Below are positions 6,610-13,308 of a stretch of DNA of 13,308 nt, in pieces; within the stretch, counting starts at the first letter, position 1; the number at the start of each line of letters is the position of its first letter. Location of the stretch: contig JAJFIG010000181.1 in assembly GCA_021775195.1 (NCBI GenBank), positions 1 through 13,308 of the forward strand, read 5' to 3'. This DNA is from Rhodospirillales bacterium. GTDB lineage: Bacteria > Pseudomonadota > Alphaproteobacteria > Rhodospirillales > 2-02-FULL-58-16. The notes under the pieces were generated by a model. It saw nothing but the letters and a program-made list of their open reading frames with translations, ran no database searches and had not been told where the DNA came from. The translations under genes were made by a program, and so were the position numbers.

Positions 6610-8244
6610 TCACAAAGGAACCCGACATCCATAGGGGATGGCGTATACGTCGGCCGGTTTCGGCCGCAGCAGTGAATCCGTATAGGTGCCGAGCTTTTCG
6701 CCGATGGAGCCGGGTATCCATTCAAGAGCCATCTTTATTGCGGTCAATATCCGTTCGCCAAACCCGAAGCCTCTTGGATCCAGGCGTTCGACGACCTGCC
6801 AACACGGCGGAATCGAATCGATGCGGACGCGTCCCGGGCCCCAGTTCATGGTCTCGCGGTCCAGAATGACGTACGCCGCCAATGGGGCGGCATTCCCTTC
6901 CGTCTTGATCTCCGGGAGCCTGGCCGTGACGGCAGAGGATAGTTCGGAAAGAGGTTTGATTGCGCGTCTCAGCATGTCATCGCCTTGAATCATCCCACTG
7001 AAAATGGCGCCTCTCACATTATGTTCCGAGCCAAAAATGGGAACATCGGCGTGTCGCTGAGCGAACGCCACCGCAGCCTTCGTGTTGCTGACAAAGACCC
7101 GGATGGCCTGCTGTTCCAAGCCCGAGAGCACGAACGATCCGAGCACCAACGCCACGACAGTGAGACGAAGCGTTAATCCCTTGAGGCTGGAAAGGAAGTA
7201 TCCGGCCAGCATGGCGAACGGGGCCATGAATATGAGCATGTAATTCGTTTGTTTTGGAATGAATTTCAGGGGGCTTATGGATATGACCATGAACGTGAAG
7301 ACAACAAACAGCCCGACCGCCCAGACGACGACGAATTCCGTGTCCAATACTTTTTGCCGCCCGTGGCGGACCTGCCTGAACCAAAGCCATATGCCCCCCA
7401 ACGTCAGGAATGGGGCCATCCAGGTATGGCGGCCGTCGAGGAACAGATACCTGAAGTAATACCCTGGAGAATCGATCCAGGCTCTATTACTGCCAACATA
7501 TTTGTCCTGAGTAGTTGAAAATATGATTTTGAAAATGTGTAATGGATCGCCATCCAAAATCCAAAACAATAAGGAATTCAGCGATACCACAATAAATCCC
7601 GAGAAAATGACGAGCCACCATCGAACCTTGAATACTCTCATTATTATTGCGTAAAAAAAGAATGTGGCTGCAAATATCGTCACACTCTCCTTGATCCAGA
7701 ACACAAACCCCGCCGACACCCCTGCGAGAACATACGACGCATTGCTTTCTTTCTTCTCCGCAAAGAAAAACGAAACGAAGCTGAGAGTGACGAAAAAGGC
7801 CAAGGGAGCATCGGCGTCGAGCCGGCCGCCGAAATGCACGTGGAGGGGCAGCAATGCCAGTACGAGCGACGCGAATATCGCCGCACGCAGGTTCCAGATC
7901 GCGTAGGCACACACGAACACCAGCGCGACTTCCCCGAGGGAACAGACAAGAGACCACAGGTTGGCGGAGACCTCACTAGGGCCGAACAGCCATAGAAAAA
8001 ATGCCGCCGGGATATTTATTCCGAAGCGCGTGGCACCGATGTAGTCCGACGATGTCCAGTTGCCATTGGTGATTTCCATTGCCCGAGACGTGTACGTGAC
8101 CTCGTCCGAGCCGAAAAAACCCGTGAAAAAAATCGTTCGCATTAGAAGTGCAATGCCCAGGACGCAGAAACACGCCACCCAAGGGTTTGTCAGCCAATAA
8201 AGCCCTTCCGAGGTTGTCGAATCACGGGTATCGCGTTCTAGCAT
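6610..8244 (-). CDS. GT39/ArnT-like membrane glycosyltransferase (GT-C fold)
   Basis: Predicted inner-membrane GT-C glycosyltransferase of the PMT/ArnT superfamily, which uses polyprenyl-phosphate sugars and works at the periplasmic face. The 544-residue protein has about ten membrane segments in its first two thirds. The first external loop carries GSDEV (45-49), with the Asp47-Glu48 pair typical of the superfamily. A second conserved element, GRLDADAPLAFF (140-151), is also typical. WIKES (183-187) and a late KQTNYMLIF block (331-339) resemble the family's basic-Tyr motif. The last 170 residues form a soluble, probably periplasmic domain. Local base composition falls very low (20 of 60 bases G/C in 7621-7680), so at least part of the gene may be acquired. 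In context it is the best candidate for the final transferase of a GtrA/GtrB-type sugar-addition module. The start has no strong ribosome site. Lipid, protein or glycan could be the acceptor. Confidence 0.83.
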   Translation of the reverse strand: MLERDTRDSTTSEGLYWLTNPWVACFCVLGIALLMRTIFFTGFFGSDEVTYTSRAMEITNGNWTSSDYIGATRFGINIPAAFFLWLFGPSEVSANLWSLVCSLGEVALVFVCAYAIWNLRAAIFASLVLALLPLHVHFGGRLDADAPLAFFVTLSFVSFFFAEKKESNASYVLAGVSAGFVFWIKESVTIFAATFFFYAIIMRVFKVRWWLVIFSGFIVVSLNSLLFWILDGDPLHIFKIIFSTTQDKYVGSNRAWIDSPGYYFRYLFLDGRHTWMAPFLTLGGIWLWFRQVRHGRQKVLDTEFVVVWAVGLFVVFTFMVISISPLKFIPKQTNYMLIFMAPFAMLAGYFLSSLKGLTLRLTVVALVLGSFVLSGLEQQAIRVFVSNTKAAVAFAQRHADVPIFGSEHNVRGAIFSGMIQGDDMLRRAIKPLSELSSAVTARLPEIKTEGNAAPLAAYVILDRETMNWGPGRVRIDSIPPCWQVVERLDPRGFGFGERILTAIKMALEWIPGSIGEKLGTYTDSLLRPKPADVYAIPYGCRVPL

Positions 8245-8263
8245 CTGTCACTGGTCCATCATC

Positions 8264-8289
8264 AAAAAACCACCGAGCGTCCACCGCTC
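8264..8289 (-). terminator. Weak intrinsic terminator-like hairpin after wecE
   Basis: Reading the minus strand, GAGCG, a 5-nt loop and CGCTC (8289-8275) form a 5-bp GC-rich stem. GGTGG and then six T residues follow (8269-8264). The T-run is 5 nt from the stem, so termination would be inefficient. It lies in the 129-bp gap between wecE and the GT39 gene, 20 bp before the latter's start, and could lower downstream expression. Confidence 0.33.
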
Positions 8290-8373
8290 ATCGCACACGC
8301 GCATTTTTCCGTTTCCGAAAAGCATACAGGCATTGGGCGTCATCGACGAACAGGCCTCCCGGTAATCCGCGGC

Positions 8374-9516
8374 TCACCCGGCGCCGAAGAAGGCGGAAAT
8401 CTCGCTGGCAACGGACAGGACGTCGTCCTCCTCGAGGCCGTAATAGAACGGCAGCCGGAGCAGGCGCTCGCTGAGGTTCTCGGTAACGGGGAGCATGCCG
8501 TCGCGGTACCCCATGTCCCGGCCCACGGGCGAGGTGTGTAGGGGCACGTAATGGAAGACTGTCAGGATACCCTTGCCCTTCAGGTGCTTGATCAGCGCCG
8601 TCCGGGTCGCGAGGTCGGCGAGGATCACATAGAACATGTGGTAGTTGGTGCCGCAATCGGCCGGGATCGTCGGCAGGGTGAGGAGGCCGCGGTCGGCGAG
8701 GGGGCGCAGGGCCGCCTCGTAGGTCTCGTAGATCCGTTTCCGCCGGGCGGTGATCTTCTCCATATTCTCCAGTTGGGCGTAGAGGAAGGCGGCGAGTATA
8801 TCGGCGGGGATGTAGGACGATCCGATGCTGACCCAGGTGTACTTGTCGACCTGGCCGCGGAAGAACTGGCTGCGGTTGGTGCCCTTCTCGCGGATAATCT
8901 CGGCACGCTCGGCGAAGCCGTCCCGGTTGGTGATCAGCGCCCCGCCCTCGCCGCAAATGAAGTTCTTGGTCTCGTGGAAGCTGTAGGTGCCGAAATCGCC
9001 GAGGGTTCCCAGGTAGGCCCCCTTGTAGGTGGCGTCGACACCCTGGGCGGCGTCCTCGATGACGTAGAGGCCGTGCTTTTTCGCAATTGCGTTGATGGCG
9101 TCCATGTCGCAGGCGACGCCGGCGTAATGGACGGGAACTATCGCCCTGGTACGCCCGGTGACCGCCTGCTCCAGGAGCGTTTCGTCGAGGTTCAGGGTGT
9201 CGGGGCGAATGTCGGCGAAGACCAGCCTGGCGCCACGCAGCGCAAAGGCGTTGGCGGTGGAAACGAAAGTATAGGATGGGAGGATGACCTCGTCGCCGGC
9301 CTCGAGGCCGCAGAGCAGGGCCGCCATCTCCAGGGCCGCGGTGCAGGACGTCGTCAACAGCACCTGGTTGGCGGAAAACTGGTCCTCGAGCAGCTTCTGG
9401 CATTGCTTCGAGAATCGGCCGTCGCCGCTGATCTGGCCGCCCGCGACCGCCTCGGCCATGTAGTCGAGCTCTCGACCGATGACGAACGGCTTGTTGAAGG
9501 GGATGCGATAGGTCAT
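8374..9516 (-). CDS. wecE: dTDP-4-amino-4,6-dideoxygalactose transaminase
   Basis: PLP-dependent sugar aminotransferase of the DegT/DnrJ/EryC1 family. The E. coli enzyme WecE (RffA) makes dTDP-4-amino-4,6-dideoxy-D-galactose (dTDP-Fuc4N) from dTDP-4-keto-6-deoxyglucose and glutamate. The 380-residue protein follows E. coli WecE closely from memory through IPFNKP, GDGRFSKQCQ, LEMAALL, PSYTFVSTANAFALRGA and IVPVHYAGVACDMD. It continues with VIEDAAQGV (Asp155 and Gln158 at the cofactor), SFHETKN (Lys184, the expected Schiff-base lysine) and REKGTNRSQFFRGQVDKYTW. The C-terminal FHYVPLHTSP block is also present. Such broad agreement makes the same reaction likely. The ATG start has a GAGG with 5-nt spacing and lies 13 bp after the gtrA-like gene. 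RmlA and RmlB, needed to make the substrate, are not in this window. A terminator-like hairpin follows. Confidence 0.93.
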   Translation of the reverse strand: MTYRIPFNKPFVIGRELDYMAEAVAGGQISGDGRFSKQCQKLLEDQFSANQVLLTTSCTAALEMAALLCGLEAGDEVILPSYTFVSTANAFALRGARLVFADIRPDTLNLDETLLEQAVTGRTRAIVPVHYAGVACDMDAINAIAKKHGLYVIEDAAQGVDATYKGAYLGTLGDFGTYSFHETKNFICGEGGALITNRDGFAERAEIIREKGTNRSQFFRGQVDKYTWVSIGSSYIPADILAAFLYAQLENMEKITARRKRIYETYEAALRPLADRGLLTLPTIPADCGTNYHMFYVILADLATRTALIKHLKGKGILTVFHYVPLHTSPVGRDMGYRDGMLPVTENLSERLLRLPFYYGLEEDDVLSVASEISAFFGAG

Positions 9517-9529
9517 GGGCGCCTCGATT

Positions 9530-9937
9530 TCAGCGGCGGATTTCGGCCGGGCTCAGCCCCTCGCCGGCGGGGAAGACCCAGAACTTCTGCAGCAGGAATA
9601 TGAGGCATGCGGTGACGAAGACAAGGGCAAGGACGACCGCCTGGTGGGGCAGACCGGCCATGTCCACCAGGAGAACCATCACACCCAGATTAAAAACATA
9701 CCCGAAGGCGTAGGTGGCGACGTAGCGGGCCATGGAGCCGGGAACGGCACCGCGGTGGCGGAAAGTCCAGCGGCGGTTGAAGACGTATGTCTGCAGAATC
9801 CCAAGGGCGTAGAGAACGGTCATCGCGGTTTTGTGCCCCATGCCGGCCCAGGTCAGCAGCAGATAGCATACGTAAAGCACGGCATTGGAGGTTAGGCCGA
9901 TGACCGCGTAGCGGACGAATTGCTGGTGGGTTCGCAT
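9530..9937 (-). CDS. GtrA-family membrane protein (putative Und-P-sugar flippase)
   Basis: Small inner-membrane protein of 135 residues with four predicted membrane segments, the normal size for the GtrA family. The signature motifs are present: RYAVIGLTSN near the N-terminus (9-18), FNRRWTF after the second segment (53-59), an intervening RYVATYAFGYVFN (71-83) and QKFWVF at the end of the last segment (117-122). Family members are proposed to move undecaprenyl-phosphate-linked single sugars to the periplasmic side, working with a GtrB-type family 2 glycosyltransferase. Such an enzyme is encoded at 10784-11794. The start codon lies one base after the stop of the GNAT gene (TAG, one base, ATG), so translation is very probably coupled. 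The gene lies between two amino-sugar genes, which suggests the sugar is the WecE product. Confidence 0.88.
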   Translation of the reverse strand: MRTHQQFVRYAVIGLTSNAVLYVCYLLLTWAGMGHKTAMTVLYALGILQTYVFNRRWTFRHRGAVPGSMARYVATYAFGYVFNLGVMVLLVDMAGLPHQAVVLALVFVTACLIFLLQKFWVFPAGEGLSPAEIRR

Positions 9938-9938
9938 G

Positions 9939-10736
9939 CTAGGTCAGGACACGTGCATGCGGCGGGCGCCAATGCATGGTCATCGCGGGTTCCGCGAAGC
10001 GAAACCCCAAGGAGACATAGAGATTGAAGGCCTCGATGTTGTGCGAAGAAATGCTCGTCGTAACCGTATCAACGCCTTCCCCCTGGTGCCACCGCAACAG
10101 GGCCTTCCAAACGCGCTTTCCAAGCCCCTGCCCCTGCAATCCCGGGGCCAACCCATTCAGCGACCAAAAGCAGTGGTCCGGTTCCGGATGCTCGACGACG
10201 AAGAAGCCGACGATTTCTCCGCCCCGCGAACACTTCAAAACAGTCTGTTGGGGACGATCGAAAGCATTGACCATCCATACCCGATACCGGCGATTCCCCA
10301 GAACCGGCCCGACCCTGGGGTCCTGGTGAAAGCGGCCGTGGCGAAAAATACGTCCCGCCATGTCGGCCAACGGCTCACGGTCCCCGTCGGATGCAACCTC
10401 GACGGTCAAGTCGTCCTCCCCCAACTCCATGGAACGAAGCCCGGTCAGTCGCGGATGGTAGTTCAGCTCGATGAAGCGAAAACCTCTCTCCTCCAGGAAC
10501 ATGGCCTCGGTCAGGCGTTCCTGAGGCAGGCGGCAATTGCACAGGGTAATTTTGTGGTCTTCGCACCAACCTGTGAAAGCGGAGTAGTCGCGACCCGCGT
10601 TGTCGATGTCGATGACCCGCAGACGGCTGATTTCCGCGACAGGTTCTCCGACAATCTCTGTATCCCAGGGAACCAGAAAGTAATCCAGCGATAGGGATGG
10701 CGTGCTGATTGATTCCGTCCGATACGCGAACTTCAT
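9939..10736 (-). CDS. GNAT acetyltransferase, candidate WecD-like sugar N-acetyltransferase
   Basis: The 265-residue protein has a GNAT domain in its C-terminal half. The acetyl-CoA pyrophosphate-binding motif is LAPGLQGQGLGKRVW (196-210, Q-x-x-G-x-G with Gln201, Gly204 and Gly206). The later SHNIEAFNLYVSLGF (231-245) supplies the usual Asn and Tyr of motif B. The N-terminal part (LDYFLVPWDTEIVG and a long degenerate domain) resembles the two-lobe layout of E. coli WecD, which N-acetylates dTDP-Fuc4N. Direct sequence similarity to WecD is weak by eye. Position two genes before wecE and tight coupling to the gtrA-like gene support an amino-sugar substrate, giving a dTDP-Fuc4NAc-type product. 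The ATG follows GGAAG at a short distance and lies 47 bp after the GT2 gene. GNAT fold is confident; the substrate is inferred. Confidence 0.8.
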   Translation of the reverse strand: MKFAYRTESISTPSLSLDYFLVPWDTEIVGEPVAEISRLRVIDIDNAGRDYSAFTGWCEDHKITLCNCRLPQERLTEAMFLEERGFRFIELNYHPRLTGLRSMELGEDDLTVEVASDGDREPLADMAGRIFRHGRFHQDPRVGPVLGNRRYRVWMVNAFDRPQQTVLKCSRGGEIVGFFVVEHPEPDHCFWSLNGLAPGLQGQGLGKRVWKALLRWHQGEGVDTVTTSISSHNIEAFNLYVSLGFRFAEPAMTMHWRPPHARVLT

Positions 10737-10783
10737 GCTTTCTTCCGCAGCTCACTTGGCGCCGATTTGCTTCTTTTCGTCCG

Positions 10784-11794
10784 TCAACAGACCGGGGTGC
10801 CCCGGACAGGCGCCGGTTCGCTCGTCGTTCCTACTTCCGGCACAGCCGACCGCTCCGGCAAAGACGCGGAAATGGATTCCCTTTCCACATATTGCGGCTT
10901 GCGGTTGATGTTCAGGTGCAGCCGTCCAAGGTACTCCCCCATGATGCCGAGTGCCAGGAGTTGCACGCCTCCCAGGATGAAAATGGAAACGATCGTCGCC
11001 GCAAAACCGGGGACGGCGATGGCTGAAAACAGCGCCTGTACAAGGTAATAAGCGCCGATGGCGAGACCGCTGACGGCGGCCGCGAATCCCACCGCGGACA
11101 CCAGCTGTAATGGTAGCAACGAGAAATTTGTAAACAGGTTGAACGCCAGCACCAACAGCTTCGCCACGGAATATCCAGATCGTCCGATCGTCCGCGGATG
11201 GTGCCCAACCAGCACCTGCCCAATACGCTGTGTACTCCAAGCGAGAAGGCCGTCTATATATGTGTAATTCAAATTATACGAACGTATACTTCCTATTACC
11301 TCTCGACGGATAATCCTGAACGACGTTACGGCTTGCGACGACTTGAATACCAATCTGTAAAACGCCTGGACAAGAAAAGATCCCAGGTTGCGCGTCATCC
11401 CGTGCATTTTGGTCTCGTAGCACCCGTAAACCACGTCGAGTTGACCATCCTCGATGGCACTGATCAACTTCGGAATTTCACTTGGCGGATTTTGCAGATC
11501 GTCATCCATCGTAATGATGAACTGGCCACGGGCGTGGCGGAATCCGCACATCAGTGCATTGTGCTGCCCAAAGTTGCGCATCAGCCGGACAACCGTGATG
11601 TCCTTTTCATGAGTCTCGTGGATTTCCTTCAAGCGTTCCCAGGATTGATCAGAACTTCCGTCATCAACGAAAATTATTTCGAACGGACGTCCGCTGCTGC
11701 ATAGAACAGTCCGCAATTTTTCAACAAGTTCATATAACGTTTCTGCAGAATTGAACACAGGTATTACAATAGAAATATACACAACCGCACTCAT
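10784..11794 (-). CDS. Family 2 glycosyltransferase, GtrB/ArnC-like polyprenyl-phosphate type
   Basis: Predicted membrane-anchored glycosyltransferase that transfers a sugar from a nucleotide donor to undecaprenyl phosphate on the cytoplasmic side. The 336-residue protein starts with the GT-A sequence ISIVIPVFN (7-15). It has VDDGSSD (43-49) with the nucleotide-binding Asp pair, RNFGQHNALMCGF (73-85), and the metal-binding MDDDLQNPP (96-104). HHPRTIGRSGYS (198-209) precedes two C-terminal membrane helices (about 213-250 and 264-287), and the conserved GEYLGR (286-291) follows. This arrangement is that of GtrB, ArnC and DPM1-like enzymes rather than chain-building GT2 enzymes. A variable tail of about 35 residues ends the protein. 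The coding sequence near the start is AT-rich compared with its downstream neighbours. It pairs naturally with the GtrA-like protein three genes' span downstream; with WecE present, a 4-amino-6-deoxyhexose is the likely sugar. Confidence 0.88.
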   Translation of the reverse strand: MSAVVYISIVIPVFNSAETLYELVEKLRTVLCSSGRPFEIIFVDDGSSDQSWERLKEIHETHEKDITVVRLMRNFGQHNALMCGFRHARGQFIITMDDDLQNPPSEIPKLISAIEDGQLDVVYGCYETKMHGMTRNLGSFLVQAFYRLVFKSSQAVTSFRIIRREVIGSIRSYNLNYTYIDGLLAWSTQRIGQVLVGHHPRTIGRSGYSVAKLLVLAFNLFTNFSLLPLQLVSAVGFAAAVSGLAIGAYYLVQALFSAIAVPGFAATIVSIFILGGVQLLALGIMGEYLGRLHLNINRKPQYVERESISASLPERSAVPEVGTTSEPAPVRGTPVC

Positions 11795-11849
11795 CTATAG
11801 ATCACACATTTCTAACTTGGCCGACAAAATAGAATTGCATTTTTTATAC

Positions 11850-12629
11850 TTATCCACAATCAAATAATTTTTCCAGGTTCCTATGGAGGATATTCTCCTT
11901 CTTCTCCTCGTTCAGGCCGTTTGTCAGTTCCATGAATCTGTTCAACGCGTCGAATGGAACATATTCCGGGAAGTCCGATCCGATCAATAAACGCTGATCC
12001 AATGTCGTGCATAAAAACCGAATATCGTCGTCGAGGGAACTGCCTGCATACCTCATAAGCGTGAACGACAGGTCGAGGATCAGGTGGTCATGCATGCGGA
12101 CCATTTCGAACATGTCCAGCATCGCCGACCCGCCGGCATGAAGCAGGACGATCCTGGTTTCCCGGCATGAATTGGCGATAAAATCAACGACGTCCGAGGC
12201 ATGCCGCGTGATCAAGTCCTTTTGCCGGAACAGCGTATCCAGCAGGACGACCAGGCCGTGGCGTCCGGCGGCATTGATTGCCGCTAGGCAACGGGCATCC
12301 AGGGGATCGTAGCCATTGAGGCGCGGATGCAGCTTCAATCCGGCGAACCCTTGGGACGCCAATTCCGCAAGCGCACGTTCGACATCCGCAGAACCGGTCA
12401 TCGCCCCTGGATTGATCGACCCCACGGGAACGAACCGGCCCGGGTAATCCCGGGTGAATTGGAGAACACTGTCGTTGTCGACATAGTCGGCAATGGCGAC
12501 AAGGCACGCCTTGGTGACGCCGGCACGATCCATTTCCCTTATCAGCCGTTCCATGCTGGCATCGTAACGATCGCCACCCAACCACAAGCCGTCACCGGTC
12601 GCGTGAACCAGCGAGTCGAAAAATTTCAT
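11850..12629 (-). CDS. Amidohydrolase-2 family TIM-barrel protein with an altered metal site
   Basis: The 259-residue protein shows the amidohydrolase-related (metal-dependent TIM-barrel hydrolase) pattern: FDSLVH (4-9), GLKLHPRLNGY (97-107), IVLLHAGGS (160-168) and a closing LIGSDFPEY (215-223) with Asp219. In most members the first strand carries D-x-H-x-H. Here it reads D-S-L-V-H, so the first His is Leu7 (CTG), while the second (His9), His101, His164 and Asp219 remain. The enzyme may bind a single metal, use different chemistry, or have lost activity. Length is short but within the family range. The ATG overlaps the stop of the ATP-grasp gene in an ATGA, and a GAGGG lies 10 nt upstream, so the two proteins are probably made in fixed ratio. 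Its role in a glycan locus is unknown; a hydrolase or lactonase acting on an intermediate is possible. Confidence 0.78.
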   Translation of the reverse strand: MKFFDSLVHATGDGLWLGGDRYDASMERLIREMDRAGVTKACLVAIADYVDNDSVLQFTRDYPGRFVPVGSINPGAMTGSADVERALAELASQGFAGLKLHPRLNGYDPLDARCLAAINAAGRHGLVVLLDTLFRQKDLITRHASDVVDFIANSCRETRIVLLHAGGSAMLDMFEMVRMHDHLILDLSFTLMRYAGSSLDDDIRFLCTTLDQRLLIGSDFPEYVPFDALNRFMELTNGLNEEKKENILHRNLEKLFDCG

Positions 12630-13308
12630 CGGCGTTCATCCCTCTTCTCTTGGATACAGCCTTGGACTTTTTCGGTCTCGATGGAAATTTTCCTCAAGGC
12701 ATTTTCCGCAAGCGCGACCGCGGTCAGAGGATCGTCCGCGTCGCAGATGACATGACCAATGCGGCAGGTCGCATCCACGAGGGGCTTCACTTCATCACCG
12801 GGCGCGACCTGAACATCCACGACACGCGTACCGGTGCATTCTCGCGCTGCATCCACGCCGCTGACCTTACGTACCACGCCCGGAGCCGCCTTTACGAACC
12901 GGACCGCCGCCCCCCTGAAATGCGTCGGCCTGATGTCGGGCGCCTTCCCCAACGCCAGCGAAATGGCGGCCCTGATCATGTCCACGCCTGTAGACGACGG
13001 GACCAGGTGGGAGGTGATAAACCCGCCGCCGAGCCGCGCACCGATCTCGATCACACGTGGACCATCCGCCCCCAACCGGATTTCGACGTGGCTGGGCGCC
13101 TCATCGATACCCAACGCCTGAACACCGCGAACAGCTATGTCAATTATGGACGCGACCTGCTCGGCCGGAAAACGCGATGGTTGGCTGTGGCCGACCTCCA
13201 CGAAATACGGATGGCCCGTGGTCAGCTTGTCGGTCACCGCGACGACCGTCGTCTCGCCATTAAAGGTCACGGTTTCGACAGAGAACTCGGGCCCGTCGAT
13301 GAACTCCT
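12626..13308 (-). CDS. ATP-grasp ligase, C-terminal part
   Basis: The reading frame is open to the window edge, so only about 227 C-terminal residues are seen; the N-terminal part is outside. The first visible residues, EFIDGPEFSVETVTFNGE, are the classic ATP-grasp strand that closes over the nucleotide. HVEIRLGADGPRVIEIGARL followed by GGGFI carries the Mg-ATP-binding acidic residues found in carboxylate-amine ligases, with Gly where many members have Asn. The last 90 residues form a carboxylase-like C-terminal domain (about GAAVRFVKAAPG to GHVICDADDP). Members of this broad group join a carboxylate to an amine through an acyl-phosphate. It could be an amino-acid or peptide ligase or an aminoacyl decoration enzyme for the glycan. 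The gene ends in an ATGA overlap with the amidohydrolase gene, which suggests a shared task. A GTG at 13270 is in frame but internal to the conserved motif, so it is not the start. Confidence 0.83.
   Translation of the reverse strand, partial: EFIDGPEFSVETVTFNGETTVVAVTDKLTTGHPYFVEVGHSQPSRFPAEQVASIIDIAVRGVQALGIDEAPSHVEIRLGADGPRVIEIGARLGGGFITSHLVPSSTGVDMIRAAISLALGKAPDIRPTHFRGAAVRFVKAAPGVVRKVSGVDAARECTGTRVVDVQVAPGDEVKPLVDATCRIGHVICDADDPLTAVALAENALRKISIETEKVQGCIQEKRDERR

Noticed and set aside
8288..9603. Two long frames (371 codons on -, 350 codons on +) across wecE
   Set aside because: Both are shadows of wecE. Their proteins are Arg/Pro- or Gly/Val-rich and lack motifs, whereas wecE matches its family along its whole length.

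Overview
The window is one side of a cell-surface polysaccharide (O-antigen, capsule or exopolysaccharide) locus from a Gram-negative bacterium. High-GC coding sequence with GTG/TTG starts and the overall gene set suggest a proteobacterium, perhaps an alphaproteobacterium of the Rhodospirillales kind. No rRNA or taxonomic marker is present, so the lineage is only a guess. There are no tRNAs, CRISPR arrays, insertion sequences or phage genes.

Layout, left to right: the C-terminal part of a Wzx-type flippase on the + strand (1-928) converges on a block of genes that are all on the - strand. In transcription order (right to left) that block is: ATP-grasp ligase (partial, 13308-12626), amidohydrolase-2 family protein, family 2 polyprenyl-phosphate glycosyltransferase, GNAT acetyltransferase, GtrA-type membrane protein, WecE sugar aminotransferase, GT39/ArnT-like membrane glycosyltransferase, O-antigen-ligase-like protein of the exosortase-A-associated type, family 4 glycosyltransferase, a decayed sulfotransferase fragment, an acyltransferase-3 O-acetyltransferase, and an intact sulfotransferase.

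The five genes at 6610-11794, all except the GT39 gene at close spacing, can be read as one pathway. WecE would make a dTDP-4-amino-4,6-dideoxyhexose and the GNAT enzyme would acetylate it. The GT2 enzyme would load it onto undecaprenyl phosphate and GtrA would help it across the inner membrane. The GT39-like enzyme would transfer it in the periplasm. This parallels the logic of the arn (L-Ara4N) and gtrABC systems but with a Fuc4N-type sugar; it is inference from family membership and order. The flippase, GT4 and ligase fit assembly and export of the main chain. The acyltransferase and sulfotransferase fit its decoration.

The most concrete unusual observation is a 151-bp gap-free partial copy (about 87% identical by my hand count) of the sulfotransferase gene at 3463-3613. 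It carries an in-frame stop and lies just after the GT4 gene, on the far side of an AT-rich acyltransferase gene. Together with sharp swings in GC content this marks 0.9-3.6 kb as a rearranged, mosaic part of the locus. A perfect 16-bp palindrome in front of the intact sulfotransferase gene is a candidate operator.
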